Shown here in pieces: positions 45,024 through 55,625 of a stretch of DNA of 64,000 nt; positions within the stretch are counted from its first letter, which is position 1; each line of letters begins with the position of its first letter. The position numbers and the translations under genes were made by a program. The notes beneath the pieces were generated by a model, which was given only the letters and a program-made list of their open reading frames with translations, made no database searches and was not told the origin of the DNA. The DNA is from Chitinophagaceae bacterium (lineage in GTDB: Bacteria; Bacteroidota; Bacteroidia; Chitinophagales; Chitinophagaceae): assembly GCA_019638625.1 (NCBI GenBank), contig JAHBTK010000002.1:248001-312000 (forward strand), read 5' to 3'.

Positions 45024-46412
45024 CTACCGCTTACTCCCCTCCAGCAACATTCGCAGCGGCTGAACCAGTTTGTCAATATCGCCTGCCCCGGCTGTAATCA
45101 ACAGTCCGCCTTTTTCAACGGTGTTTTTTTCGCCTATCACTTTCATCAGTTCTTCCTTACTTACTGTCTGCGCCTTCCCTGCTGCTATTTTTCTCTCCAG
45201 CATCGTACTATCCACTCCCGCTATCGCCGGCTCTCTTGCCGGATAAATGGGCAACAATAACACCTCATCCGCAAGGCTTAATACCGAAGCAAATTCATCC
45301 GCAAAATCCCTGGTCCTGGTAAATAAATGCGGCTGGAAAACCACCGTACATTTCCTTTCCGGAAAAAGCGATTTCGCACTTGTTATCAACGCCCTCAACT
45401 CCTCGGGGTGATGCGCATAGTCATCTACATATACTATTGAATCAGCATCCTTCACCGGGAGGATATACTCAAACCTCCTTTTCACTCCCTTAAAGCCAAC
45501 CAATGCTTCCTTTATTTTTTCTCCGGGTATGCCCAGTTCATTAGCAATTGCAATAGCAGCAACGGAATTTTCTATATTATGAAGCCCGCCCATCATCAAC
45601 TTCACATCCTTCAGTTCCCACCCTTTGCCCGCTACATCATACAGATAACCACCTTCCCTGTTCCTCACATTTGTCGCATATACGTCCGCGTTATGATCCT
45701 CCAGTCCATAGGTGTACTGTTTATCCCCCTTAAGATCCCCGCTCCTTTTTAATCCGAACCGGCTGAATAAAACTCCTCCTTTCTTTATCCGTTCTGAGAA
45801 AGCCACAAAAGCATCCTCTACAGCAGACGGCGTCCCATAAATATCCAGGTGGTCCGCGTCCATCGCTGTTATCACGGCCATATCCGGGCTCAGCTTCAGG
45901 AAACTCCGGTCGTATTCGTCGGCTTCCACCACACATACATTTCTTTCACTGCTCCAGAAGTTACTGTTATAGTTAGCCGCAATACCTCCTAAAAAAGCGT
46001 TACAACCATACCCTGAGTCGCGCAGGATGTGGGCAACCATAGTGGTGGTGGTAGTCTTTCCGTGAGTGCCTGCTATACAAATATTAAAAGAACTCTCTGT
46101 GATAATGCCCAATACATCACTACGCTTCAGCAACTCGTATTGGTGCTGCCGGTAATATACCAGTTCCTTATGCTCCGCAGGGACCGCCGGTGTATATACC
46201 ACCACATCCGCATTCCTGTTGATAAGGTCCAGTCGCTCTTCATAGTGTATCTCTATTCCCTCTTCCTCCAGTTGCTTTGTCAACTCCGTTTCCGTCCGGT
46301 CATAACCACTTACCTTTTTTCCAAGCGATTTAAAATACCTGGCCAGCGCGCTCATACCTATTCCACCAATCCCGATAAAATAAACCTCCTGTATCTCACT
46401 GATCTTTTTCAT
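45024..46412 (-). CDS. murC: UDP-N-acetylmuramate--L-alanine ligase
   Basis: 462 residues. Substrate-binding domain with GIGGIGMSALA (14-24), ATP loop GTHGKTTTT starting at 115, and the conserved DEYDRSFL and VYVDDYAHHPEEL segments. It adds L-Ala to UDP-MurNAc in the cytoplasm. It begins one base after the murG coding region ends, and ftsQ begins 22 bases downstream. Standard length and complete motifs. Confidence 0.96.
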   Translation of the reverse strand: MKKISEIQEVYFIGIGGIGMSALARYFKSLGKKVSGYDRTETELTKQLEEEGIEIHYEERLDLINRNADVVVYTPAVPAEHKELVYYRQHQYELLKRSDVLGIITESSFNICIAGTHGKTTTTTMVAHILRDSGYGCNAFLGGIAANYNSNFWSSERNVCVVEADEYDRSFLKLSPDMAVITAMDADHLDIYGTPSAVEDAFVAFSERIKKGGVLFSRFGLKRSGDLKGDKQYTYGLEDHNADVYATNVRNREGGYLYDVAGKGWELKDVKLMMGGLHNIENSVAAIAIANELGIPGEKIKEALVGFKGVKRRFEYILPVKDADSIVYVDDYAHHPEELRALITSAKSLFPERKCTVVFQPHLFTRTRDFADEFASVLSLADEVLLLPIYPAREPAIAGVDSTMLERKIAAGKAQTVSKEELMKVIGEKNTVEKGGLLITAGAGDIDKLVQPLRMLLEGSKR

Positions 46413-46413
46413 T

Positions 46414-47520
46414 CTATTCTCCGCTTTTCCAGCCTAATGTTATTAAAATGTCTTCGGCCACAATTTCATCGGCATTTCTGATAGCCAAAGGTTTTATATT
46501 TCTCCTGAGCTCCGCCTGTCGCATTTCATCCTTGGCCAGTTCTATGGCCAACGGCACCAATCGTTCCTTCGCTTCATTATCCTTAATCATCAAAGCAGCA
46601 CCCTTATCTACCAGCCGCCTGGCGTTCACTGTCTGATGATCCTCCGCGGCATGTGGGAAAGGCACAAATATAACCGCCTGTTTTGCTACGCATAGTTCTG
46701 CCACAGACATCGCGCCGGACCTGGAGATCACCACATCAGCGGCTGCAAAAGCATTTTCCATACCGCTGATAAAATCATTCGTCCATATATTGATGCTGCC
46801 CCCGCTCACCTGCTTTGCTTTGTCTATAAACAACTTTCCTGTTTGCCATATCAACTGGATATCATTTTTTTCAAACTCCGCTATCTGCTCTGCAATTACT
46901 TCGTTGATCGATCTTGCCCCCAGGCTGCCACCGGTTACCAAGACTGTCTTTTTGCCGGCACTCAGCCCGAAAGAAGCCAACGCTTCTTCCCTGCTGATAT
47001 GGCTATCCAGGATAGAGGCTCTTACCGGGTTTCCGGAAACAACCAGCCGGTCAGCCGGGAAAAACTTTTCCATTCCATCGGATCCGGTGAAAATGAGTTT
47101 AGCTCTTTTACTCAATTGTATATTCGCCTTGCCGGCAAAGGAGTTGGCTTCATGAATGAAAGTAGGTATCCCCTGCTGCTGTGCATAACGCAAAGCCGGA
47201 AAACTTGAATACCCTCCCACTCCTATCACGGCTACGGGTTTAAACTCATTGAACACCTTCCTTACCTGTAACAGGCTTTTGAATATCTTAAATGGCAACC
47301 CGATATTTTTGATCAAAGAACTCCTGTTAAAGCCGGCTATATCCAGCCCCACTATCCGGTATCCAGCCTGCGGAACTTTCTCCATTTCCATTTTACCTTT
47401 TGCTCCCACAAAAAGAATATCAATAGATGGATCAATACGTTTCAACGCATTGGCTATGGCAATGGCCGGGAATATATGCCCACCGGTCCCACCTCCTGCT
47501 ATGATGATCCTTTTTTCCAA
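46414..47520 (-). CDS. murG: MurG: lipid II-forming GlcNAc transferase
   Basis: About 368 residues from a TTG at 47520 (LEKRIIIAGGGTGGHIFPA), 13 bases after ftsW ends. The open frame reaches an ATG at 47598, but that would give a 26-residue leader overlapping ftsW. Motifs: GGTGGHIFPA near the start (lipid I binding), GVGGYSSFPALRYAQ, VTGGSLGARSINE and FVPFPHAAEDHQTVNAR (UDP-GlcNAc binding). It adds GlcNAc to lipid I on the inner membrane face. The non-ATG start is inferred. Confidence 0.94.
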   Translation of the reverse strand: MEKRIIIAGGGTGGHIFPAIAIANALKRIDPSIDILFVGAKGKMEMEKVPQAGYRIVGLDIAGFNRSSLIKNIGLPFKIFKSLLQVRKVFNEFKPVAVIGVGGYSSFPALRYAQQQGIPTFIHEANSFAGKANIQLSKRAKLIFTGSDGMEKFFPADRLVVSGNPVRASILDSHISREEALASFGLSAGKKTVLVTGGSLGARSINEVIAEQIAEFEKNDIQLIWQTGKLFIDKAKQVSGGSINIWTNDFISGMENAFAAADVVISRSGAMSVAELCVAKQAVIFVPFPHAAEDHQTVNARRLVDKGAALMIKDNEAKERLVPLAIELAKDEMRQAELRRNIKPLAIRNADEIVAEDILITLGWKSGE

Positions 47521-47533
47521 TTCTTTGTTCTTT

Positions 47534-48736
47534 TTATTCAGTTGCCGCAGCAACCTCTTTTTGTTTACCTTCCATTTTTTCCACGTTCCGCGCCACACTC
47601 AGCAGGATGCCGATTGCCATACAGGTAAATACAAAGCTGCTCCCGCCTTTACTTACCAGCGGCAACGGCACACCGGTCACCGGGAACAGGTTAACATTTA
47701 CCGCCATATTCACCAGCGCCTGTATCACCAGCGTAAAGCTCAGCGCCAATGCCAAAAAGGCGCCAAAAGCGAACGGGCATTTCCTGAATATGTTTATGCT
47801 CCGGAATAACAGCAACAGGTAAAGGAACAGGATAACCGCCCCACCTATCAACCCGTATTCCTCAATAATGATCGCATATATAAAATCGCTGTAAGGATGC
47901 GGCAAAAAGTTTCTTGCCTGGCTGTTGCCCGGTCCCAATCCGAACAAACCTCCTTTCGCAATCGCTATTTTAGCCTGCTGCACCTGGTAGGCCGATTCCT
48001 GCTTGTCCGCATATGTAAAATTCTGGATGCGCTTGATCCAGGTGGGAATACGACCCGCGCTCAATACCGCCGGTAGTTCTTTGCTTCTCTGTTCCTGCTT
48101 ATCATAATACCCTACGGCAATGCCTACCAGCAACACCACCGGTATCAGCGCCAGCCCGATGGTAGCGGCAATATGTTTCAGGTTCACCCTTCCGATAAAC
48201 ATCAACAGCATACTGGTAGCGCCGATCAGGAGCGCCGTAGAAAGATTGGCAGGCGCTATCAGCAGGCAAATGATCCCTACCGGTATGATCAGGGGGAAAA
48301 ACCCTTTTTTAAGATCTTTTATTTCGTCCTGTGAACGACTCAACTGCCTGGACAAATACATAAACAAAGCCAGCTTCGCCAGGTCGGAGGTCTGAAAGCT
48401 GAGATCTACTATCGGCAGCATGATCCAGCGGGAACCTTCATTAATTTCCGCACCGAAAAACAGGGTATATACCAACAACGGAATGGAGATAATGAACAAA
48501 AGCAGGGCAGCACGCGAATACAGCGTGTAGTTGATGCGGTGGGCAAAATAAATGATGATCAGACCGACCACGGTCAGACCGAACTGCTTGAACAAAAAGG
48601 ACTCCGTGCTGACTGAGGCCCTGTATGCCAGTATACCCGTGCTGCTGTACACCACCAGCATACTCATCAGGGCCAGTAAAATAACCACTGCCCAGATCAC
48701 TTTGTCGCCCCGCGTTTTATTTAATAATCCCTGCAT
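47534..48736 (-). CDS. ftsW: Lipid II polymerase/division protein FtsW (SEDS family)
   Basis: 400 residues, about ten membrane helices. SEDS motifs are clear: INEGSRWIMLPIVDLSFQTSDLAKLALFMYLSRQLS, GLFGLGPGNSQARNFLPHPYSDFIYAIIIEEYG and NLFPVTGVPLPLVSKGGSS (read in pieces). SEDS proteins polymerise lipid II with their partner PBP, here the FtsI encoded in the same cluster. It is 103 bases downstream of murD, the largest gap inside the cluster; that gap holds a 17-base palindrome. Confidence 0.95.
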   Translation of the reverse strand: MQGLLNKTRGDKVIWAVVILLALMSMLVVYSSTGILAYRASVSTESFLFKQFGLTVVGLIIIYFAHRINYTLYSRAALLLFIISIPLLVYTLFFGAEINEGSRWIMLPIVDLSFQTSDLAKLALFMYLSRQLSRSQDEIKDLKKGFFPLIIPVGIICLLIAPANLSTALLIGATSMLLMFIGRVNLKHIAATIGLALIPVVLLVGIAVGYYDKQEQRSKELPAVLSAGRIPTWIKRIQNFTYADKQESAYQVQQAKIAIAKGGLFGLGPGNSQARNFLPHPYSDFIYAIIIEEYGLIGGAVILFLYLLLLFRSINIFRKCPFAFGAFLALALSFTLVIQALVNMAVNVNLFPVTGVPLPLVSKGGSSFVFTCMAIGILLSVARNVEKMEGKQKEVAAATE

Positions 48737-48752
48737 AGATAAATTTCTAATT

Positions 48753-48769
48753 TGAGATTTGAAATCTCA
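48753..48769. repeat. 17-base palindrome in the murD-ftsW gap
   Basis: TGAGATTT-G-AAATCTCA is a perfect inverted repeat 17 bases before the ftsW ATG, preceded by TTTCTAATT. It may be a regulatory site, an RNA hairpin near the ftsW start, or a remnant of a dispersed palindromic repeat. Confidence 0.5.
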
Positions 48770-48839
48770 TCAACTTGTCTTTCCCCCGTTTCCCTCCTTT
48801 CCGCACACCCTGTAATGCCTTACTATTTTTCACTTACTG

Positions 48840-50180
48840 CTACAATTCCCTTACAGCCTCTTTAAACTGCCTGCCCCTGTCTTCATAATTCTTAAACAGG
48901 TCGAAACTGGCACAGGCCGGGCTGAGCAATACCACATCTCCTTTATCAGCCATATGAAAAGAAGCCTGCACCGCTTCCTTCGCGCTGGAAGTATTTACCA
49001 TTACTTCCACCACTTTTCCAAAAGCTTCATGGATTTTCCTGTTGTCCACTCCCATACAAACTATTGCCTTCACCTTTTCTTTCACGAGGTCTATCATTGT
49101 AGAATAGTCATTCCCCTTATCCACGCCCCCAAGGATCAACACTACCGGCTGCGTCATACTTTCCAGGGCAAACCAGGTGCTGTTTACGTTGGTAGCTTTG
49201 CTGTCATTAATAAATGTGACGCCTCTAACCGTCAGTACTTTTTCCATACGGTGCTCCAGACTCTGAAAAACCTGCACAGCCTCTCTTATCTTTTCTTTAC
49301 GGATCCCGATGGTTGCTCCCGCCAGCCCGGCTGCCATTGTATTGTACTGGTTATGCTTTCCTTTTACGGCAAAATCATTTACGCTCATAGTTACTGCCTG
49401 ATCGTCTCTTTTTATAGTCATAGTATTGTTCATTATATACGCTCCTTTAGGTAGTTGGTAGTGCATGGTAAATGGCAATAGGTTTGGTAATAATTTTTTG
49501 TTGTTGATATAAGCTGTTATCACAGGGTCGTCTGCGCAGTAAATAAATGTATCCTGCTCCGTTTGGTTTTTAATAATATTGAACTTAGACCGGATATAGT
49601 TTTCAAACCTATATTCATACCTGTCCAGGTGGTCTTCCGTAATATTCAGCAACACCGCAATGTCCGGTCTGAATGTGTCAATATCATCCAGTTGAAAACT
49701 GCTGATCTCTACCACATACAAAGGTTTCGGATCGAGCGCCACCTGCCGGGCAAATGAAATACCGATATTTCCTACCATGGCACAATCCACTCCCCCTGTT
49801 TTACAGATATGCCATGTCAGCGCAGTAGTGGTACTTTTTCCATTACTCCCCGTTATGCCAATGATCTTACTATCCCCCTTATACCTGTAGGCCAGCTCAA
49901 TTTCACTAATGACCTTTATACCGTTATTCCTGATCTTTTTCACCAGTTCATTCTTTTCCGGTATTCCCGGGCTTTTTACCACTTCGTCTGCCTCCAGTAT
50001 TTTTTCTTCAGAATGTTTTCCTTCTTCAAAAACAATATCAAACTGTGTCAGTTCGTTTTTATATTTATCCGGTAGTGTTCCACCGTCACTCAGGAAAACA
50101 TCATACCCCTGCTTACGGCAAAGGATAGCTGCTCCTGTACCGCTTTCACCACCACCCAGTATGACTATCCTTTTTGACAT
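48840..50180 (-). CDS. murD: UDP-N-acetylmuramoylalanine--D-glutamate ligase
   Basis: 446 residues. Nucleotide-sugar domain with LGGGESGTGAAIL (8-20), ATP loop GITGSNGKSTTT at 108-119, the FQLDDIDTFRPDIAVLLNITEDHLDRY segment and FINDSKATN. It adds D-Glu to UDP-MurNAc-L-Ala. It follows mraY by 27 bases. Complete and of standard length. Confidence 0.96.
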   Translation of the reverse strand: MSKRIVILGGGESGTGAAILCRKQGYDVFLSDGGTLPDKYKNELTQFDIVFEEGKHSEEKILEADEVVKSPGIPEKNELVKKIRNNGIKVISEIELAYRYKGDSKIIGITGSNGKSTTTALTWHICKTGGVDCAMVGNIGISFARQVALDPKPLYVVEISSFQLDDIDTFRPDIAVLLNITEDHLDRYEYRFENYIRSKFNIIKNQTEQDTFIYCADDPVITAYINNKKLLPNLLPFTMHYQLPKGAYIMNNTMTIKRDDQAVTMSVNDFAVKGKHNQYNTMAAGLAGATIGIRKEKIREAVQVFQSLEHRMEKVLTVRGVTFINDSKATNVNSTWFALESMTQPVVLILGGVDKGNDYSTMIDLVKEKVKAIVCMGVDNRKIHEAFGKVVEVMVNTSSAKEAVQASFHMADKGDVVLLSPACASFDLFKNYEDRGRQFKEAVREL

Positions 50181-50207
50181 TTTCAGTTTCTACGGATTAA
50201 ATTCTTT

Positions 50208-51527
50208 TTAACGCATTTTCAAAGTCGCGATCGCCAGCACTATACAGAGAATTGTTACTATCCAGAACCTCACCGCGATCTTACTTTCATGATACCCAAG
50301 TTTCTGATAATGGTGATGCAGCGGACTCATAAGAAAGATCCTTCGCCCCTCTCCATACCTTCGTTTCGTATACTTGAAGTAGCCCACCTGCAGAATCACA
50401 CTCAGGTTTTCTACCAGGAACACCCCACAGAATATAGGTATCAACAATTCTTTCCTGACGATGATAGCCAATGAGGCGATTATTCCACCCAAAGCTAGGC
50501 TACCGGTATCGCCCATAAACACCTGCGCCGGATAGGCGTTGTACCAGAGAAAACCTACGCACCCTCCCACAAATGCGCCGACGAAAACCGACAACTCTCC
50601 CAGGTTGGGTATATACATGATATTCAGGTACTCGGCAAACCTTGTGCTACCACTCACATAAACAAATACGCCCAGACAGGCGCCGATGATAGCGCTTACC
50701 CCTGCCGCCAGCCCATCCAACCCATCGGTAAGATTCGCCCCGTTAGACACTGCTGTTATAATGAGCGTGACGACCAGTATATACACGATCCATGTATACT
50801 TCTCCGCTCCCTCTCCCACCCAGGAGATCAACCTGCTGTAATTGAATTCATGGCTTTTTACAAACGGTATGGTGGTGATAGGGGTCTTCACTATCGCGTA
50901 CCTGTGTTCCTCACCATTCATGGATATAATGGTATCGCCCACTTTCTTTTCACCACTTTTTAAAAATTCCGTAGTCTGCTGCTTTGACTGCGGATCATAA
51001 TATTCCCTGAATACCACTACCTTTTCATTGAAATACAAGGTGGCCCCGATGATAATACCAAGCCCTACCTGTCCGAATATCTTCACACGTCCAGCCAATC
51101 CGTCGCTGTCCTTCTTCTTATAATTTTCACCCCTCGCCTGGGCCACCTTACGGGCCCTGATCTTCAGGTAATCATCCATAAAACCGATAAAGCCCAGCCA
51201 TATGGTACATAAAATCATCAGCCTGATATACACCTTATCGAGGTCTGCCAGCAATAATGTGGGGATCAGTATGGCCAGCAGGATAATGATACCTCCCATG
51301 GTTGGTGTTCCTTTTTTCTGCTGCTCCCCGGCCAACCCAAGATCACGAACCGTTTCACCAATCTGTTTTTTCTTTAAAAGACTGATCAGCCTTTTACCAT
51401 ATACGGTAGATATAATAAGCGACAGCAACACAGCCAGCAACACCCGGAATGTAATGAAGTGAAAAAGCCCGCTACCCGGGAACTTAATTCCTTCTGTTCT
51501 AAACCATTCAAAAAGATAGTACAGCAT
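50208..51527 (-). CDS. mraY: MraY: lipid I-forming phospho-MurNAc-pentapeptide transferase
   Basis: About 439 residues from [13 protein letters not shown], 25 bases after the murE stop; the ATG at 51572 would overlap murE. Ten membrane helices with the Asp-rich site [11 protein letters not shown], the [12 protein letters not shown] motif and the C-terminal [14 protein letters not shown]. It is about 75 residues longer than E. coli MraY. The extra part lies around [18 protein letters not shown] to [19 protein letters not shown], an inserted loop seen in this phylum. It makes lipid I from UDP-MurNAc-pentapeptide. Confidence 0.95.
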   Translation of the reverse strand: MLYYLFEWFRTEGIKFPGSGLFHFITFRVLLAVLLSLIISTVYGKRLISLLKKKQIGETVRDLGLAGEQQKKGTPTMGGIIILLAILIPTLLLADLDKVYIRLMILCTIWLGFIGFMDDYLKIRARKVAQARGENYKKKDSDGLAGRVKIFGQVGLGIIIGATLYFNEKVVVFREYYDPQSKQQTTEFLKSGEKKVGDTIISMNGEEHRYAIVKTPITTIPFVKSHEFNYSRLISWVGEGAEKYTWIVYILVVTLIITAVSNGANLTDGLDGLAAGVSAIIGACLGVFVYVSGSTRFAEYLNIMYIPNLGELSVFVGAFVGGCVGFLWYNAYPAQVFMGDTGSLALGGIIASLAIIVRKELLIPIFCGVFLVENLSVILQVGYFKYTKRRYGEGRRIFLMSPLHHHYQKLGYHESKIAVRFWIVTILCIVLAIATLKMR

Positions 51528-51552
51528 ATTGCCGGCTTTTTCTGATTTTAAA

Positions 51553-53019
51553 TTATTTCTCCAGCAGGTCAAACACCTCGTTCAGCACCTGCTTGTCATC
51601 AAAAGGATATTTTATTCCTTTTATATCCTGGTACTTTTCGTGCCCTTTACCCGCCACCAGCACGATATCTTCTTTTAAAGCAAAATCCACCGCCGCTTTA
51701 ATAGCCTCTTTCCTGTCGGGAATTACCGTATATTTTTTCCTCGCCGACGGCTGCAGCCCGGCTTCCATGTCTTTTAATATTTCCAGAGGGTCTTCCGTAC
51801 GGGGATTATCGGAAGTGAATATCACCCGATCGCTGTGCTCGCAAGCCACTTCCGCCATTACCGGGCGTTTCGTTTTATCCCTGTCGCCACCACAACCAAC
51901 AACGGTGATAATGCGTTCGTGCCCCTGCCGCAGCTTTTTAATTGTTGCCAGCACATTTAATAATGCATCGGGTGTATGCGCATAATCCACGATGCCAATT
52001 ATCCTCTCCCGGGTAGACACCGTATAATCAAACCTGCCCTCCGCCCCCGTTGAATTGCTGAGCACCCGCAGCACATGCTGTTTATCTTCTCCCAGGCAAA
52101 TGGCCGCGGCATATACAGCCAGTAAATTGTATGCGTTGAACTCTCCTATCAGCCGGAAATGCACTTCCTGGTCGTTGATCAGCATTAATAAACCAGTGAT
52201 GCCATTCTCCAGGACCTTACCCTTGAATTCAGCCATCGTTTTCAGGCTGTATAAGTACTTTTTCGCATGGGTGTTCTGCAGCATTACCAATCCCCGCTTG
52301 TCATCCGCATTGCTTATGGCAAATGCGCCGGATGGCAACCCGTCAAAAAAGGATTTTTTTACTTTAATGTATTCGTCAAAAGTTTTATGATAGTCCAGGT
52401 GGTCATGCGTGATATTACTGAATACGGCGCCGGCAAAATGCAGCCCTGTTATCCTGTGCTGGTGAATGGCATGACTGCTGGATTCCATAAACACATGGCT
52501 GCATCCGCGGTCCAGCATTTCCTTCATCAACGCGTTAATGCTGATGGCATCCGGCGTGGTATGCGTGGACGGTATCACATCATCTGCTATCTGGTTCTGC
52601 ACAGTGGAGATAAGCCCGCATGTATATCCCAACCCGGAAAACAGTTTAAATAACAGGGTGGCTATAGTAGTTTTACCGTTGGTACCGGTCACCCCCACAA
52701 CTTTCATCTTTGCTGAAGGAGCACCGTAAAAATTATCAGCCATATACCCCGCCGCTATCGCACTGTTTTCTACCTCCACATAGGTAACATCGTCTTTTTT
52801 ATTATGCGGCAGCTCTTCCGCCACAATGGCGATGGCGCCTTTTTCAATGGCGTTATCAATATACGCGTGCCCATCGAGGTGATGTCCCCTGATGGCAATA
52901 AAGCAGGAGCCCGCTGTCACTTTCCGGGAATCCAGTTGCAGGTTGCTTACGGAAACACTTAAGTTTCCGTGTACCGAGCGGATATTCACCTTATATAATA
53001 TGTCCTGCAGCGATTGCAT
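51553..53019 (-). CDS. murE: MurE: UDP-MurNAc-tripeptide ligase (meso-DAP type)
   Basis: 488 residues. ATP loop [10 protein letters not shown] at 109-118, [14 protein letters not shown] region, and the amino-acid specificity motif DNPR at 404-407, which marks addition of meso-diaminopimelate rather than lysine. It therefore tells that this organism has DAP-type peptidoglycan. It lies between ftsI (20 bases) and mraY. No murF follows, as in other Bacteroidota dcw clusters; murF must lie elsewhere. Confidence 0.96.
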   Translation of the reverse strand: MQSLQDILYKVNIRSVHGNLSVSVSNLQLDSRKVTAGSCFIAIRGHHLDGHAYIDNAIEKGAIAIVAEELPHNKKDDVTYVEVENSAIAAGYMADNFYGAPSAKMKVVGVTGTNGKTTIATLLFKLFSGLGYTCGLISTVQNQIADDVIPSTHTTPDAISINALMKEMLDRGCSHVFMESSSHAIHQHRITGLHFAGAVFSNITHDHLDYHKTFDEYIKVKKSFFDGLPSGAFAISNADDKRGLVMLQNTHAKKYLYSLKTMAEFKGKVLENGITGLLMLINDQEVHFRLIGEFNAYNLLAVYAAAICLGEDKQHVLRVLSNSTGAEGRFDYTVSTRERIIGIVDYAHTPDALLNVLATIKKLRQGHERIITVVGCGGDRDKTKRPVMAEVACEHSDRVIFTSDNPRTEDPLEILKDMEAGLQPSARKKYTVIPDRKEAIKAAVDFALKEDIVLVAGKGHEKYQDIKGIKYPFDDKQVLNEVFDLLEK

Positions 53020-53039
53020 ATATAATTGCCAGAAATTTT

Positions 53040-55217
53040 TTAGTTCAATTCAAGCCGGATCGTTTGTCCCTTTCCGATAGCCGCGCCGGCTGTCAGGGAT
53101 TGATTCACCACTTTTCCTTTCCCTTTCACCTCCACTTTCACGTTCATGTTTTCCAAAAGAAACAAAGCATCTTTCAATCCCATGCCTTTCACATCGGGTA
53201 TGGTTTTATCTGCTATTTCCAGCCCTTTCACCACCGGTGCATACTGCTGGTTAAATACCACACCCCAACTCTCTCCTTTTGATGAATCCCTATAGTCTAC
53301 TGCCATCTTCTTTAATATTTTTTCTATTTCAGCGGTATTGCCACTCCAGCGATAAGCGCTGCTGTCCACTGTACGGTTTGCCTCGAAAACACGCTGATCA
53401 TCCACCCCCGATGCATACAACTTGTCTGCGATCTCCCGGAAAACCGGGGCGGCTACTTTCCCTCCATAATATACGGGGGCCCGTTGCCTGTTTTTTATTA
53501 CCACAATACAGGTGTACTTCGGTTTGTCTGCCGGAAAATACCCGGCAAACGATGAAGTGTACACACCATCAGTATATTTATACTTACCGTCGTTCACTTT
53601 TGCGGTCCCCGTTTTTCCCGCCACACTATAGACCGCATCTTTAAACACCCCTTTGGCGGTTCCGTCGGTACAAACCGCTACCAGGCATTCCTGTAATTGC
53701 TGTAGTGTTTTGTCTGAACATATTTTTGCGCTCAATGCCTGTGGTCCAAATTCCTGCAACACATACCCGTCTTTTTCCACACGATTCACCAGGTAGGGCT
53801 TCATCAGGCGACCATTGTTGGCAACCGCATTATATACCATCAGCATTTGCAGCGGACTGAGCATCACCTCATAACCGAACCCCATGGAAGGAAGCGTTTG
53901 AAAATGCCAGTCTTTCTTTTTGGGATCTTTTACCATCGGCCGAAACTCTTCATTCAGATCAATACCGCTGCGACCGGTAAGGTGCAGGTTATCAAAATGC
54001 CTGGTAAAATCCCCGGGCTTCTGCGTATACGCATGAGCCAGTTTTGCCATTGCCACATTACTGCTATGCTCAAACGCCTCTTTTATTGTCATGAAACTTT
54101 TGGGCGATCTTTCCGAATCCCGGATCGTTCTTCCCTTCAAAACCCAGGCTCCATTGTTAATCTCAATCATATCGTTAATGGTCACATGCTTATCTTCCAG
54201 GGCAGCCATCAATGTTACCAGCTTAATGGTAGACCCCGGCTCGGCTGTCCGGATCGCATAATTGTCCATTTCGTAATAAGAGCTGTCTGGCATTAAACCC
54301 AGGTTGGCAATCGCTTTTATCTTTCCGGTAGCCACTTCCATTACGATGGCGCATCCTTCCACCGCCTTATTCGCTACCATCATACGCATCAGGGCTGTTT
54401 GCGTAATATCCTGAATATTCACATCGAGGGTAGTAACAATATCTTTCCCGTTTTCGGGCTCTATTTCAGAACCCTCCACCGGTATAAATGCTCCCCCGGA
54501 AATACGGCGCACCAGCCTTTTACCGGAAACACCCCGCAGCAGGCTGTCATAGGTTTTCTCCAGCCCCACGTTCTGTGTTACCACCTGCTTTTTGCCATCC
54601 GTATACGACCTGGATAACCCTATCGTACGATTTGCCAGCAGCCCGAAAGGGGTCAGTCTTCTTTCCGTACTTTCTATAATAAAACCGCTCTTGTTTCTTC
54701 CCTGCCTCACCAACGGTAACTGGCGTAATTGTTTATATTCATGAAAGCTTATCCTCTTTTTCAAAAGGTAGTAACGTTCTTTTTTATTGTATGCCTTTTG
54801 TAGTTGCTGCTTATACTGCTTTTCCGACTGGTCTTTAAAAATTGCCGCCAGGCCGATAGATAAAGAATCCAGGTTGTCAGAAAAACGTTTGCCTCCTTTT
54901 TCCCGCAGACCATCTGCTAAAAAATCTATCCGTATGTCAAAGAACGGAATGGAAGTGCTGAGCATACTGCCATCTTCGCTATAGATTGTTCCTCTGTCCG
55001 CGTCCAGTGTTCTGTACTCCAGGTGCAAACTATCGCTTACTCCCCGCCAGTATTCCCCCTGCACCTGCTGAATGTAAAAAGCTTTGCCTATCACCAAGAC
55101 ACTGAGCACCACAATACCCAGGAAACAGAGGTACACCCGCCATAATATGTCTTGTTTTACTTCCAACTGCCTGAGGTATTTAAACCCGGCTGGTAAACAA
55201 GCAAAAGTGAAAAGCAT
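53040..55217 (-). CDS. ftsI: Penicillin-binding protein FtsI/PBP3 with PASTA domain
   Basis: 725 residues from ATG; a TTG at 55166 (LEVKQDILWRVYLCF) is an equally good start close to the membrane helix (about 25-50). Dimerisation domain from RGTIYSEDGSML, then the transpeptidase: Ser329-x2-Lys332 (GSTIK), S385-S-N387 and KTG at 535-537. One PASTA domain (about 665-725: IPDVKGMGLKDALFLLENMNVKVEVKG) ends the protein. It cross-links septal peptidoglycan with FtsW. It lies between ftsL (39 bases) and murE. Confidence 0.95.
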   Translation of the reverse strand: MLFTFACLPAGFKYLRQLEVKQDILWRVYLCFLGIVVLSVLVIGKAFYIQQVQGEYWRGVSDSLHLEYRTLDADRGTIYSEDGSMLSTSIPFFDIRIDFLADGLREKGGKRFSDNLDSLSIGLAAIFKDQSEKQYKQQLQKAYNKKERYYLLKKRISFHEYKQLRQLPLVRQGRNKSGFIIESTERRLTPFGLLANRTIGLSRSYTDGKKQVVTQNVGLEKTYDSLLRGVSGKRLVRRISGGAFIPVEGSEIEPENGKDIVTTLDVNIQDITQTALMRMMVANKAVEGCAIVMEVATGKIKAIANLGLMPDSSYYEMDNYAIRTAEPGSTIKLVTLMAALEDKHVTINDMIEINNGAWVLKGRTIRDSERSPKSFMTIKEAFEHSSNVAMAKLAHAYTQKPGDFTRHFDNLHLTGRSGIDLNEEFRPMVKDPKKKDWHFQTLPSMGFGYEVMLSPLQMLMVYNAVANNGRLMKPYLVNRVEKDGYVLQEFGPQALSAKICSDKTLQQLQECLVAVCTDGTAKGVFKDAVYSVAGKTGTAKVNDGKYKYTDGVYTSSFAGYFPADKPKYTCIVVIKNRQRAPVYYGGKVAAPVFREIADKLYASGVDDQRVFEANRTVDSSAYRWSGNTAEIEKILKKMAVDYRDSSKGESWGVVFNQQYAPVVKGLEIADKTIPDVKGMGLKDALFLLENMNVKVEVKGKGKVVNQSLTAGAAIGKGQTIRLELN

Positions 55218-55256
55218 ACCATGCCCTTCACTATATGCTGTAACCGTCCGATGTCT

Positions 55257-55610
55257 TTATTTTGACTCCTCTATTTTCAAAGGAGGTTCTTTCAATTCTT
55301 TAAGCCCAAGGTGCTCCACCGCTTTTGCCAACTCACTTTGTTTGCCCCGCATCATCAACTCTCCTTTCACTGTCTTATATTCATACTGCAGTTCCTTCAA
55401 TTGCCGGGCAGTCCGGTTAATATTCTTAACTGTCTTTTCCGCATAATGCCCGTTATATATATATACCACCGTGAGTAAACTGAGAAAAAGAAAAAAGTAA
55501 ATATTCCCAAGCACCCACTGGTAAGGGAATAGTTTCGTTAACCCCCATTTCTGCCCCGGGCGCCTTCTTTCCTCCTGCTCCGGTATTTTTATATCTTCTT
55601 TTTCTTCCAT
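55257..55610 (-). CDS. ftsL: FtsL-like cell division protein
   Basis: 117 residues. A charged cytoplasmic start (MEEKEDIKIPEQEERRR), one membrane helix (VLGNIYFFLFLSLLTVVYIYNG, about 33-54) and a periplasmic coiled coil (TARQLKELQYEYKTVKGELMMRGKQSELAKAVEHLGL, read in pieces). Size, topology and position between rsmH and ftsI match FtsL, whose sequence is poorly conserved. It would join FtsB-like and FtsQ proteins in activating FtsWI. Confidence 0.85.
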   Translation of the reverse strand: MEEKEDIKIPEQEERRRPGQKWGLTKLFPYQWVLGNIYFFLFLSLLTVVYIYNGHYAEKTVKNINRTARQLKELQYEYKTVKGELMMRGKQSELAKAVEHLGLKELKEPPLKIEESK

Positions 55611-55625
55611 AATGGCTGCTGTTAT

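Noticed and set aside
51528..53040. A hidden murF within the dcw cluster
   Set aside because: Genes from murE to mraY abut within 25 bases, and no extra Mur ligase frame exists; absence of murF is usual for this phylum's cluster.
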